Positions 1 to 8,264 of a stretch of DNA of 64,000 nt are shown here, piece after piece. The translations under genes were made by a program, and so were the position numbers. The notes beneath the pieces are model-generated. The model saw only the letters and a list, made by a program, of their open reading frames with translations, was not told where the DNA came from and searched no databases. Each line of letters opens with the position of its first letter. Within the stretch, counting starts at the first letter, position 1. Source of the DNA: Chitinophagaceae bacterium (GTDB taxonomy: Bacteria; Bacteroidota; Bacteroidia; Chitinophagales; Chitinophagaceae); contig JANINS010000002.1 of the NCBI GenBank assembly GCA_024508725.1, positions 123,481-187,480 on the forward strand, written 5' to 3'.

Positions 1-440
1 GTGCGAGTGTGAAACGCAAAGCGGCGCAAAGGGATTCCCGCCTGTGGCGGTAATACGGGAACTGGGTGTGTATAGGCTTATTGGACCAATATTATTAATT
101 TAAGAGATGTTGTATGTGACCTCCCACAATCCCTCCAAAAGAGGCAGGCCTATAGTCCGACCGTTGAGGTGTGACTAAAAAAGGAGGTAACGCAAAGGGG
201 ATAGTTGAACAAGGGATGTATAAGAGCGTTTTAGTGAGGGAGAGTGGTTGGAGGTGTGCGAGTGTGAAACGCAAAGCGGCGCAAAGGGATTCCCGCCTGT
301 GGCGGTAATATGGGAACTGGGTGTGTATAGGCTTATTGGACCAATGCGATTAAGTGACGAGATATTGTATGTGACCTCACCCATAATCCCTCTCCAAAAA
401 AGAAGGAATGGATTTAACTTAATGGCATTGCATAAAGGGG
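1..440. repeat. Degenerate tandem repeat, 255-bp period, cut by window edge
   Basis: The stretch that starts at base 1 (GTGCGAGTGTGAAACGC) recurs at 256. The first 90 bases of the two copies are nearly identical, and both continue into a looser match around GTATGTGACCTC (about 113 and 368). The unit therefore repeats with a 255-bp period, and more copies may lie to the left of the window. Short reading frames exist on both strands but change between copies and look like no protein. The CTCCAAAA-type segment resembles the small dispersed intergenic repeats common in Bacteroidota. No gene is called between 1 and 566. Confidence 0.75.
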
Positions 441-566
441 TGGAAGAAGGGCGCCTATAGTGCAATAAAATGGTATAAAAAATAGAACTGGTTTGGTTTT
501 TTTATAGAAATGGTTCTAGTGAGATGCTGTGCAGGTGCGATGAAATTGCTGTCAAAATTTTATCGT

Positions 567-935
567 ATGAGTCAGACACATTTTATTTCATTGGACACAG
601 CTGTAGCAATGACGGCCAGGTTCAGGGCTAACAGGAACAATGTACTAAAGCCCGAGTATCATAACAGTGATATTGTGGCCAACTGTGAAACGTTTAGTAA
701 GAGTGCTGTAGAGACCTTGTTACAACAAACAGGTTGTACAGGCTTCAGGATCTACTATGGTATGGATGAAGATTTAAAAATTCATGCTATATTAGTAGGC
801 GTAAACAGCAATGATGCAGACATACTGCCGTTGCAGGGCGGACTTGTTGCAGAAGATCCGGACGGGACGATATTAGAGGAGGGACAAAGGTGCCCGCCTT
901 ATTGTCCGCCTACCTCACCCCTAAACACAGATTGA
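567..935 (+). CDS. Small conserved-looking hypothetical protein with Cys-Pro tail
   Basis: The protein has about 122 residues from the ATG at 567 (MSQTHFISLD); the frame is open upstream but without a convincing start. It has no signal peptide and no membrane segment. The middle reads like a compact alpha/beta domain (LLQQTGCTGFRIYYGMDEDL, then an AILVGVNSND strand). It ends in a polar acidic stretch followed by RCPPYCPP, a two-cysteine proline-rich tail that could bind metal or form a disulfide. Its TGA stop shares one base with the ATG of the following membrane protein, so the two are probably translationally coupled. The order small protein, 7TM protein, kinase, regulator suggests a role in that signalling unit. 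Function is unknown and no family was recognised with certainty. Confidence 0.75.
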   Translation: MSQTHFISLDTAVAMTARFRANRNNVLKPEYHNSDIVANCETFSKSAVETLLQQTGCTGFRIYYGMDEDLKIHAILVGVNSNDADILPLQGGLVAEDPDGTILEEGQRCPPYCPPTSPLNTD

Positions 936-1591
936 TGAACTGGTATGTTATCACAACTGTTTTAAGCTATACCATTTTCCCAGCAACATTTATTGCGGTA
1001 TGGAATTACTGGCAGCGTAGGTTTACCTACCTGCCTTTTTTACTTTTATTAGTGACTGCCAGTTTGAACGAGGTGGTGAGTACGCTGGTGATATTTCAAG
1101 GGCAGAGTAATGCTGTTAACAATAATGTGTATGTGCTGGCAGAATGTTTACTTGTGATATGGCTTTTTGCGGAATGGGAACCCAACAAGCGAAAGACAGG
1201 CTGGTACAAAATAGCGACTATTGTTCTTGTGCTGATATGGATAGCAGATAACATCATCTTTCATTCGATTGCATCATTTAACCAGGTATTTAAAATCAGT
1301 TTTGCCGTAGTAGCCGTGATTATGAGTTGTGACCAGCTTAGTTACCTGCTGACCAATCATTCGAGCTTACGGGGTAACAGTAGACTGATACTGTGCATCG
1401 TGTTTTTTGTGACTTACAGTTTCAAAACATTCACGGAAATGTTTGTGGCTTTTAATCCTGATTACAGCAATTCATTTTACGAGGCGTTCTTCTTTATCTG
1501 GATCACGATTAATACACTGAGTAATGTTAGCTTTTTAATAGCCGCTATATGGATGAGCAAGAGAGAAAGATATTATATTTCTTACTTGTAG
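935..1591 (+). CDS. Seven-transmembrane protein of a kinase operon
   Basis: About 218 residues starting at MNWYVITTVL. I read seven hydrophobic segments, roughly at residues 5-22, 31-50, 62-78, 88-106, 115-132, 146-163 and 175-205, joined by very short loops, so nearly the whole protein lies in the inner membrane. There is no enzymatic motif. The start overlaps the stop of the small upstream protein (TGATG), and the last 43 bases overlap the start of the histidine kinase gene. That tight packing suggests the three products are made in fixed ratio. The kinase has no sensor domain of its own, so this protein is a reasonable candidate for the sensing module; that role is inference. The upstream in-frame ATG at 890 is rejected because it would overlap the preceding gene by 46 bases. 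Confidence 0.8.
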   Translation: MNWYVITTVLSYTIFPATFIAVWNYWQRRFTYLPFLLLLVTASLNEVVSTLVIFQGQSNAVNNNVYVLAECLLVIWLFAEWEPNKRKTGWYKIATIVLVLIWIADNIIFHSIASFNQVFKISFAVVAVIMSCDQLSYLLTNHSSLRGNSRLILCIVFFVTYSFKTFTEMFVAFNPDYSNSFYEAFFFIWITINTLSNVSFLIAAIWMSKRERYYISYL

Positions 1592-2319
1592 GTTCTGCCA
1601 CACAGGCTTTATTCCTGTTCCTGTTGATCAGAAATATGATCATCCACCATTTGCATAGCCAGCGTTTGTACCAGGCTATGAGCGGGCTGGAAGTGAAGAC
1701 ACTGGAAGGGGAGCGGAAGCGGCTTGCGGCAGATATACATGACGAGATCGCCCCGAAGGTGGCTATTACGCGGATGTTATTGTCGAACATAAGGGTACGA
1801 CCAAAGGACAGGATTTTCGCTGAGAAAGTGTTGAGCAATAATGACGAGGTGATCGACAGACTTCGTGAAATTTCGCTGGCACTTGCACCAACGACATTGT
1901 TGCGAAACGGTGTTGTTGCAGCAATAGATAAATGGTGCAACGATCTTAGGGTGACGAGCGAGATAGACTGGAGATTTTATAACGTTGGATACCTGGATGG
2001 CATGCTGAACAGCGAAGCGGAAATGCATATGTACCGTATGGTGCAGGAGGCGAGTTATAATGTGTTGAAATATTCAAAGTGTGGCCGGTGTGATATTGAA
2101 CTAGTGTTGCTAAATAAGAAATTGGAAGTGAAAATAAAAGACAACGGTATTGGCTTACAGCAACCGAAACAAGACAGTACGGGGCTAAATAACATTGCTT
2201 TGCGGGCAGAGATGTTGAAGGGTAAAATGTTTGTAAACAGTAAGCCTGACCGGTGTACTGAAATACTAGTAGAGATACCAATAAAACCTGAGATATGCGG
2301 AAACCTATTACTATTGTGA
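1549..2319 (+). CDS. Short sensor histidine kinase, HisKA_3 type
   Basis: The protein has 256 residues: one membrane segment at about residues 10-31, a dimerisation/phosphoacceptor helix pair with ERKRLAADIHDE (phosphoacceptor His64), and a HATPase_c domain with an N-box-like QEASYNVLKY, the D-box DNGIGL and a G-box-like TGLNNIALRAE. This is the NarX/DesK-like class that pairs with LuxR-type regulators. It has no periplasmic loop, PAS, GAF or tetratricopeptide input region, so it depends on a partner for signal input. The gene begins inside the end of the 7TM gene and its 3' end overlaps the response regulator gene by 25 bases. The encoded pair is therefore a genuine two-component system; the stimulus is unknown. 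Confidence 0.9.
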   Translation: MDEQERKILYFLLVGSATQALFLFLLIRNMIIHHLHSQRLYQAMSGLEVKTLEGERKRLAADIHDEIAPKVAITRMLLSNIRVRPKDRIFAEKVLSNNDEVIDRLREISLALAPTTLLRNGVVAAIDKWCNDLRVTSEIDWRFYNVGYLDGMLNSEAEMHMYRMVQEASYNVLKYSKCGRCDIELVLLNKKLEVKIKDNGIGLQQPKQDSTGLNNIALRAEMLKGKMFVNSKPDRCTEILVEIPIKPEICGNLLLL

Positions 2320-2942
2320 TCGCCGAAGACATGGATATTTATCTTGACGGGCTGATCATGACATTGGAACGGAATAAGCGGTATAAAGTAATAGCGCATG
2401 TGCCTAATGGGAGAGAGTTACTGGAAGTGCTGAAGACTGTTACTCCAGACATTGTGCTTGTGGATGTAGTGATGCCGGTTTTGAATGGTGTTGAAGCCTG
2501 CAAGGTGATCAATAATCTGTACCCGGAAATTGCAGTGGTTGCTATGACCGTTTTTGAAGATGAAGATGAGGTGCAAAAGATGATACAGGCCGGAGCCATT
2601 GGCTTTATGATGAAGAATTCTGATAAAGAAGAATTGTTTACTGTAATCGAATCTGCCTACAAAGGAAAGCCGGTGTATTGCAGCCGTACGAACAGAAGAT
2701 TAGCGGAAGCTTTTGCGGAGAGAGGCCGACAGTTGAAGCCACTTGATTTTAGTACAAGAGAACTGGAGATCATGGAACTGAAATGCGACAATCTTTCGCA
2801 TGAGGATATTGCCGACAAGTTGTGTATGAGTATAAAGACAGTTGACAGTTACTCGTATCAGATGCTACAGAAAATAGGCGAGCACAATGCGGTAGGATTG
2901 ATCAGGTATGCGATCAGGCATGGGTTGTACAAGGTGAAGTGA
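2295..2942 (+). CDS. Response regulator, NarL/FixJ family
   Basis: The protein has 215 residues with a receiver domain (residues 5-120) and a LuxR-type helix-turn-helix at the C-terminus (about 145-210). The receiver shows the acidic pair E11/D12, the phosphoacceptor Asp57 in DIVLVDVVMP, Thr85 and Lys107. The output domain carries the expected FSTRELEIMELKCDNLSHEDIA and SIKTVDSY helices. It should be phosphorylated by the kinase encoded just upstream and then bind DNA. It is the last gene of the overlapping four-gene operon and is followed by a terminator hairpin. Target genes are not evident; the large secreted protein on the opposite strand ends 143 bases downstream and does not share a promoter with it. 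Confidence 0.93.
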   Translation: MRKPITIVIAEDMDIYLDGLIMTLERNKRYKVIAHVPNGRELLEVLKTVTPDIVLVDVVMPVLNGVEACKVINNLYPEIAVVAMTVFEDEDEVQKMIQAGAIGFMMKNSDKEELFTVIESAYKGKPVYCSRTNRRLAEAFAERGRQLKPLDFSTRELEIMELKCDNLSHEDIADKLCMSIKTVDSYSYQMLQKIGEHNAVGLIRYAIRHGLYKVK

Positions 2943-3040
2943 GATTTGGTTGCCGAGGTATAAATATCTACAGTGAAGTAACAGTATTACTTTTACACCG
3001 ACGTAGTGAGATTATTTTCACCTATGTCAGTTGAGAAAAC

Positions 3041-3070
3041 GAAAGCCCTTTCCAGGGCTTTCTCTTTTAC
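3041..3070. terminator. Bidirectional intrinsic terminator
   Basis: GAAAGCCCT at 3041-3049 pairs with AGGGCTTTC at 3054-3062 across a 4-base loop and is followed by a T-rich run. It lies between the convergent response regulator gene and the secreted PHP-domain gene and can serve both. Confidence 0.85.
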
Positions 3071-3085
3071 ATGATACAGTAATGG

Positions 3086-6000
3086 TTACTGTTTTATAAA
3101 TCGTTCTATCCGTGTATCGGTACCGATCCTGATGACGAGGAAGTAGGTGCCTGCAGGCAGATCGGTCACATTCATATTCGTTGTATTGCTGCCCTGCTGA
3201 AGTTGCAGGGTGGTTGACTTCAGGTTTCTTCCAATGACATCGCTGATGTTCACATTCGCTTTTGCAGCTTTGGCAACGTCTAGCTGCAGGTGCAGCTGAT
3301 CTTTGACAGGGTTAGGTGTTAATGCTATACCCGCAATGTTACTACTCATGTTTACTGCCACCGTATTTGAATACGTGTACTTACCGTCTTTATCCAGTTT
3401 TTTGAGGCGATAGTAATTTATTCCATTGAGTGGTTGTTTGTCGACCAGGCTGTAGTTGTTTACACCTGTTATGTTGTTAGCTGCAACATTACCTATGGGC
3501 TGGAATGTAACACCATCTGCGGAACGCTGCACTTCAAAACCCTGGTTGTTGATCTCGTTAGTCGTTTGCCATTGCAGCAACACCTGTTTATCACTCGTGG
3601 CTTTGGCTGTGAAGTTTAACAAGGTTACCGGGAACACATTGGTTCGGGTGTACCATACAGGTGAGGTGATCACATACCCGCCACCGATAGATATTTCTGC
3701 GTAGTAATATGCCTGCGTGTTATTGGCAAGATTGAAATCAGTATAGTTGAATACACCACCTGTTGCAGAATCGATCGCTACCGGTGTTAAGCCACTACCA
3801 GCGATGCCCTGCATTAAACGGATGGTGGCATTGGCCGTGCCTGCGGCGTTGGTAGGATCGTTGACCCAGATAGATATTGCAGGAGCGGAAGTGCCGGTAA
3901 GGATGCTGCCCATTAACTGGTTGTTGAGGGTGAACACCACTCTGGTATCGCAATCGGTGGTGGAATAAAATCTTCTTTGTTTGAGGCTGAGCAACATATC
4001 GGCCTGTGTTAAACCAGGCGACAGCACTGCGACACGGGAGTAGTTCATCCTGCCGAAGTTGGTGTAGTGGGTATCATGATCTATTGTTGGACCTGCGTGG
4101 TATCCACGGCTGAGTAATCGTTTGTAATAGTTGTAGTGGCCTTGCCTTGCAGGTGCATCGGTATAGTTGGTGACGGTAGAAAAAGCAGGACCGCTTTCGA
4201 TGGCACAGCCAGCGATGGCACTATCGGCGGTAGGGTTGAGACCTGCATTGGCGATGCCGCCATAGTCGGAGTTATCAGGATGTGCCAGCATAGCGAATGC
4301 AGTAGTGGGCCAGTCATTGATCGTCTTGAACAAGCCTGTTGTACCTGTAGTGGGTGGTGTACCGAGGTAATCGCTTTTGGCAACGAACTGGTTGTAGTAA
4401 CCGGCATCCCAACCGAGCAACTGGTTGCTGCCATATACCAATACGTGCCCAGCATTGCTGATAACGCCCCACTCCATACCATATAGCGCCAGGAAGTTTG
4501 ACGTAGTAGCGGCCTGGGCCTGTGCGATGCCGGGCTGCCAGTTTGCAAGGGTCATACCTGCATCCCTGTGATTGTGCTCGGATATACCGAGGTAGTCCAT
4601 GCACTGCGAGTTCTTTGCATAGGCATAGTCATCTGCGGGGGTGAAGGAACCGTTGTCTTTATTACCATCGGAGTATGACGAGTGTGCATGCAGGTTGCCA
4701 AAATAATGGCTGTAGGTAGCTGCACCTGTTGTGGTTGCATTACCTGTTAGTGGTGAGGAAGACATGTAAAGCGGACCGCCACTACACTGATCGTTCTTCG
4801 AGAAAATATAGAAGTAGTACGGGGTGGAAGGAGTTAGTCCTGTTGCGATAAAAGCGGTGGCACTGCTATTGGATAAAACGACGCCGTTTCCAATGGCGGC
4901 ACCAGTAGTGTAAGTAATTCCGTTCTGTGGGGTGGCACTCAGCGTAGCGGAGGTGCTATATACCACCAGGTAGCCGTTTACATTGGCGGCGGGTAAAAAG
5001 TATCCTGTGATGTTACCCGTATTCGCACTGAGGTTGAGCTGTGTTGGTTGTGCCGTTGGCGTTGAACATGCACTCACGATTGTAGTAGTGGCATTGGCTG
5101 TTAGCGGACTGTTTGTGTTGTAGGCTGGACCCGAAGTACAGTTGTCTTCGTTGGCAGCGAATACAAAGAAATAGTACTGTGTACCGGAGGCGAGGTTGTT
5201 TGCGGTGAAGGTAGTTTGCTGTGTTCTGGTGACCACCACGCCACCACCCAGGGCACTACCTGCACTATAGGCAGTACCGTTTACGGGGGAACTGCTTAAC
5301 GTACTGCTTGTACTTCGCACTACGAGGTAATGATCTGCATTTGGGGCCGCTGATGCTGTGAACGAGCCTTTGATGCTGTTGAGGGTGATATTGCTTAATA
5401 CGAGGTTAGCGGGTTGGCTTGACGGAGCACTGCAAGGCGCACTACCGGACAATGTGGTTACGATGGCTGTGAGCGGCGTAGCAGTAAGATATTTGGTTCC
5501 GCCGGAACAGAGATTGTTCATCGCAAATACATAGAAATAGTATTGTGTTGAAGGGCTGAGATTGGTGATCGTAAAATTGGTTGCATTGCCAAAGCTGATG
5601 ACGGTGCCATCACCCACATTATCGCCTATGTTGTAGTTCTGACCATCAACAGGCAGCGAACTAAGGTTGTTGTTGAGGCTGTAAATAACGAGGTAACCTG
5701 TAGCAGCAGGCACGGCTGCACTGAACAAACCGGTGATGCTGCTATAACCGGGGTTTAGTGTGAGATTGGTAGGTTGTGCTGTTGGCGTAGAGCAGGTGGT
5801 AGCAGGCACTGCTGTTACGCTAACATTGTCGATAGATAATTTGGGGCGGTTGCCTGTTGAGCCGCCTGTGCCATTGTAATAATAAAAACGAATTTGTGCA
5901 TTCGCAGCACCATTGAATGATGCTGGCAGCGATACAAAGTTGATACGGCCCGAAGTAGGGGCATTATTGGTGAAGTTTAGTACGGCTGCAGCAGGTAGTT

Positions 6001-6502
6001 CAGTAAAGTTGGTGCCATCGGTTGATGTATAGATCCGGAGAGAACTACTGCGATTGCCTGTGAGGTTGTTTACCGTAGCCCAATCGAAGCTGAGTGTGCC
6101 TGCATTAAGACCGGAGAAGTTAACGAAGAGGTCAAAGGCTACGGCAGAGTTATTATCTGTGGTACCCGTTGACAGCAAGCCCAGCGCCTGGTTAAAACGG
6201 TACACGCCTGAACTGGTACTGGTGGGCGTTTGAAATGTGTTGGTAGCACCGGTGACCCGTGTGCCGTTGGGTATGGTGCCGGTACCCCCGGCGGCATAAC
6301 CTTTCCATGCACCCGCACCAATGCCTGCGTTGAGTGTACCATCGGCGGAGGGCGTGGTGGTGAAGGACCAGTTAGCGATATCGGCAAAGGTTTCGGTATA
6401 GGTGTAATTGGGTTGCGCACTCATGTTAACGGGTGCAGGCAATTGCGCTTTCGACGCAAATGCGGTACATAGCACTGCCAAAACCAGGTAAATCTTTTTC
6501 AT
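3086..6502 (-). CDS. Secreted PHP-domain phosphoesterase-like protein with T9SS type-A sorting domain
   Basis: The protein has 1138 residues. A Sec signal peptide (MKKIYLVLAV to SKA-Q) is followed by a beta-rich module at about 35-230, then three fibronectin-III-like repeats at about 237-350, 356-473 and 478-592. Each repeat carries a conserved YYFYVFA-type strand. At 598-900 lies a PHP-like domain with the metal motifs NLHAHSSYSDG (His605, His607, Asp612), SEHNH (642-645), LAHPD (His741) and IDHDTH (807-812). The last 80 residues are a type-A C-terminal sorting domain (TPNPVKD, LPAGTYFL), which directs export through the T9SS. Such PHP proteins are predicted metal-dependent phosphoesterases, but the substrate is unknown. 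The gene stands alone, facing away from the RHS cluster. Confidence 0.9.
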   Translation of the reverse strand: MKKIYLVLAVLCTAFASKAQLPAPVNMSAQPNYTYTETFADIANWSFTTTPSADGTLNAGIGAGAWKGYAAGGTGTIPNGTRVTGATNTFQTPTSTSSGVYRFNQALGLLSTGTTDNNSAVAFDLFVNFSGLNAGTLSFDWATVNNLTGNRSSSLRIYTSTDGTNFTELPAAAVLNFTNNAPTSGRINFVSLPASFNGAANAQIRFYYYNGTGGSTGNRPKLSIDNVSVTAVPATTCSTPTAQPTNLTLNPGYSSITGLFSAAVPAATGYLVIYSLNNNLSSLPVDGQNYNIGDNVGDGTVISFGNATNFTITNLSPSTQYYFYVFAMNNLCSGGTKYLTATPLTAIVTTLSGSAPCSAPSSQPANLVLSNITLNSIKGSFTASAAPNADHYLVVRSTSSTLSSSPVNGTAYSAGSALGGGVVVTRTQQTTFTANNLASGTQYYFFVFAANEDNCTSGPAYNTNSPLTANATTTIVSACSTPTAQPTQLNLSANTGNITGYFLPAANVNGYLVVYSTSATLSATPQNGITYTTGAAIGNGVVLSNSSATAFIATGLTPSTPYYFYIFSKNDQCSGGPLYMSSSPLTGNATTTGAATYSHYFGNLHAHSSYSDGNKDNGSFTPADDYAYAKNSQCMDYLGISEHNHRDAGMTLANWQPGIAQAQAATTSNFLALYGMEWGVISNAGHVLVYGSNQLLGWDAGYYNQFVAKSDYLGTPPTTGTTGLFKTINDWPTTAFAMLAHPDNSDYGGIANAGLNPTADSAIAGCAIESGPAFSTVTNYTDAPARQGHYNYYKRLLSRGYHAGPTIDHDTHYTNFGRMNYSRVAVLSPGLTQADMLLSLKQRRFYSTTDCDTRVVFTLNNQLMGSILTGTSAPAISIWVNDPTNAAGTANATIRLMQGIAGSGLTPVAIDSATGGVFNYTDFNLANNTQAYYYAEISIGGGYVITSPVWYTRTNVFPVTLLNFTAKATSDKQVLLQWQTTNEINNQGFEVQRSADGVTFQPIGNVAANNITGVNNYSLVDKQPLNGINYYRLKKLDKDGKYTYSNTVAVNMSSNIAGIALTPNPVKDQLHLQLDVAKAAKANVNISDVIGRNLKSTTLQLQQGSNTTNMNVTDLPAGTYFLVIRIGTDTRIERFIKQ

Positions 6503-6818
6503 GCAAGTAATCAGTTGGAGGTTAAAGGTCTTGAAAAAGGCGATACGGGGAGATGAAAAGAAGGTTACCCGGGCTTGATTTCATCCGGCTAACGTTTATT
6601 GCGATTTAGTACATATTAGTTAGGCATTCTGAATGCACGGGAAAACAACAGGTTTTAAAAATAATTTTCAATATCGAAAATCTTTTATAGATTGGATTAG
6701 AATTGCTACAAGAAAGACACCGCCGCCTGACTGCCAGTGAACACGATTCTCCTTCCTGTGGACATTTCCTTTAAGTGTGATAGAATCTGAGTAATTGATA
6801 ACCTTAAAGCCCGTTCGG
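6503..6818. other. Divergent intergenic region
   Basis: These 316 bases lie between two divergently transcribed genes and must hold both promoters. No clear TAnnTTTG element was found. A small inverted repeat, ATTTTC at 6664-6669 and GAAAAT at 6676-6681, is visible but may be chance in this AT-rich stretch. No gene is seen. Confidence 0.5.
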
Positions 6819-8234
6819 ATGCGGCACTTGCTTGTAATACTAGTTGGTCTTTTCTTAAGCCTAAATGGCTTTTCACAAGAGGATAGCACCGCAACATTAA
6901 GTAATGGCAAGCAGCAGCAATACCTGAAAGCGGTGAAAAGGCGTGCCTCATCGTTGGATGAAAAGATCACCGCAAAAACCAGGAAGACTCTGGCAAGACT
7001 TCAAGCAGCTGAGAACAAGCTTTATAACAAACTTTTTAAGAAAGATTCGATAGCTGCAAAACGTTTATTTGGTGGTTCAGCAGATGCTTACGATCAACTT
7101 TCGGCTAAGTTAGACGTAGAACGAAAGCACTTAACGGAATATTTACCGGGATACGATACATTGATGAATAGTTTGCGATTCTTGGAAAAGCACGGTATCG
7201 ATGCAGACAATTTGAAGTTAATGGAAGGATCTACAATCGCAGTGAAGAATCTAGGTTCAAGACTACAGGTTACCAACGAGATCAAAATAAAACTGAAAGA
7301 GAGAAAACAATACTTGCAAGAACAATTTGGAGCCTTAGGAATGGCCAAGCAATTGAAAAGGCTCAATAAGGAGATGTACTATTATCAGGAGCAATTGAAA
7401 GAATACAAGGCATTGCTTGCAGACAAAAGCAAAATAGAGAAGCACGCAATAGCTTTATTACGTAGTAATGCTGCTTTCAAAACATTTATGGAGAAAAACA
7501 GCATTTTATCGCAGGTGTTTTCTCTTCCTGAATCTTATTTGAATACCGGTGCAAGCTTTACGGGAATGCAAATGAGAGCATCGGTGCAGGCACTCGTTAA
7601 CGAGCGATTTGGTAGTGGAGGTATAGATGTACAACAATACGTACAAGAACAAGTACAAAATGCAAATGCAGCGCTAAGTGTATTGAAAACAAAGATAAAT
7701 AATGTGCATACAGTTAGCAGCGCAGATATTGAAATGCCGCAGGGGTTTAAGCCGAACACTCAAAAGACAAAATCATTTTTGAAACGAATAGAATATGGCG
7801 CTAACATTCAAACGCAAAAGATGCATAGTTTTTTGCCTGTGACATCTGACATTGCAGTAACTGCAGGCTATAAGTTAAACGATAAAAGTGTGGCTGGTGT
7901 TGGGGCAGCCTACAAAATGGGTTGGGGGCAAGGTCTCGATAAGATCAGGATCAGCCATGAGGGAGTGAGTTTAAGAAGTTTTATTGATTATAAGATCAAA
8001 GGAAGTTTCTGGCTAACGGGGGGGTATGAGCAGCATTACTATCAAACTTTTACGAGGATTGAACAGATTAATGATGCTGGCGGCTGGAAGCAAAGTGCAT
8101 TGCTTGGCTTAAGCAAAAAAATGAAGATCGGAAACAAGAGCAGTAAGGTGCAGCTGCTCTATGATTTTTTTAATCGACAGAACGGCTTGAGAACACAGCC
8201 GTTGGTTGTGAGGATCGGCTATCAGTTCAACTAG
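6819..8234 (+). CDS. Exported coiled-coil protein with C-terminal beta-barrel-like domain, first gene of RHS cluster
   Basis: About 471 residues from the ATG at 6819, chosen over an upstream TTG because it begins a clean signal peptide (MRHLLVILVGLFLSLNGFSQ). Residues about 30-230 are charged and heptad-like (KAVKRRASSLDEKITAKTRKTL, later ELKERKQYLQEQFG), indicating long coiled coils. The last 170 residues alternate polar and aromatic positions (DIAVTAGYKLNDKSVAGVGA, ending VVRIGYQFN), as in outer-membrane beta barrels whose last strand ends in an aromatic residue. The gene lies 30 bases upstream of a tail-fibre-like gene and heads a run of five genes including two RHS proteins. It may anchor or export the large products, which is inference. 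No named family was recognised. Confidence 0.8.
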   Translation: MRHLLVILVGLFLSLNGFSQEDSTATLSNGKQQQYLKAVKRRASSLDEKITAKTRKTLARLQAAENKLYNKLFKKDSIAAKRLFGGSADAYDQLSAKLDVERKHLTEYLPGYDTLMNSLRFLEKHGIDADNLKLMEGSTIAVKNLGSRLQVTNEIKIKLKERKQYLQEQFGALGMAKQLKRLNKEMYYYQEQLKEYKALLADKSKIEKHAIALLRSNAAFKTFMEKNSILSQVFSLPESYLNTGASFTGMQMRASVQALVNERFGSGGIDVQQYVQEQVQNANAALSVLKTKINNVHTVSSADIEMPQGFKPNTQKTKSFLKRIEYGANIQTQKMHSFLPVTSDIAVTAGYKLNDKSVAGVGAAYKMGWGQGLDKIRISHEGVSLRSFIDYKIKGSFWLTGGYEQHYYQTFTRIEQINDAGGWKQSALLGLSKKMKIGNKSSKVQLLYDFFNRQNGLRTQPLVVRIGYQFN

Positions 8235-8264
8235 GCTTTTTATCTTTTATATTAAAGTTTACGT

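Noticed and set aside
1-440. CRISPR array
   Set aside because: The period of 255 bp and only two diverging copies do not fit a CRISPR array, and no cas genes are near.
175-465. Open frame of 96 codons on the minus strand in the left repeat
   Set aside because: It spans the tandem repeat, has no homology to a known protein by eye, and its sequence changes between repeat copies.
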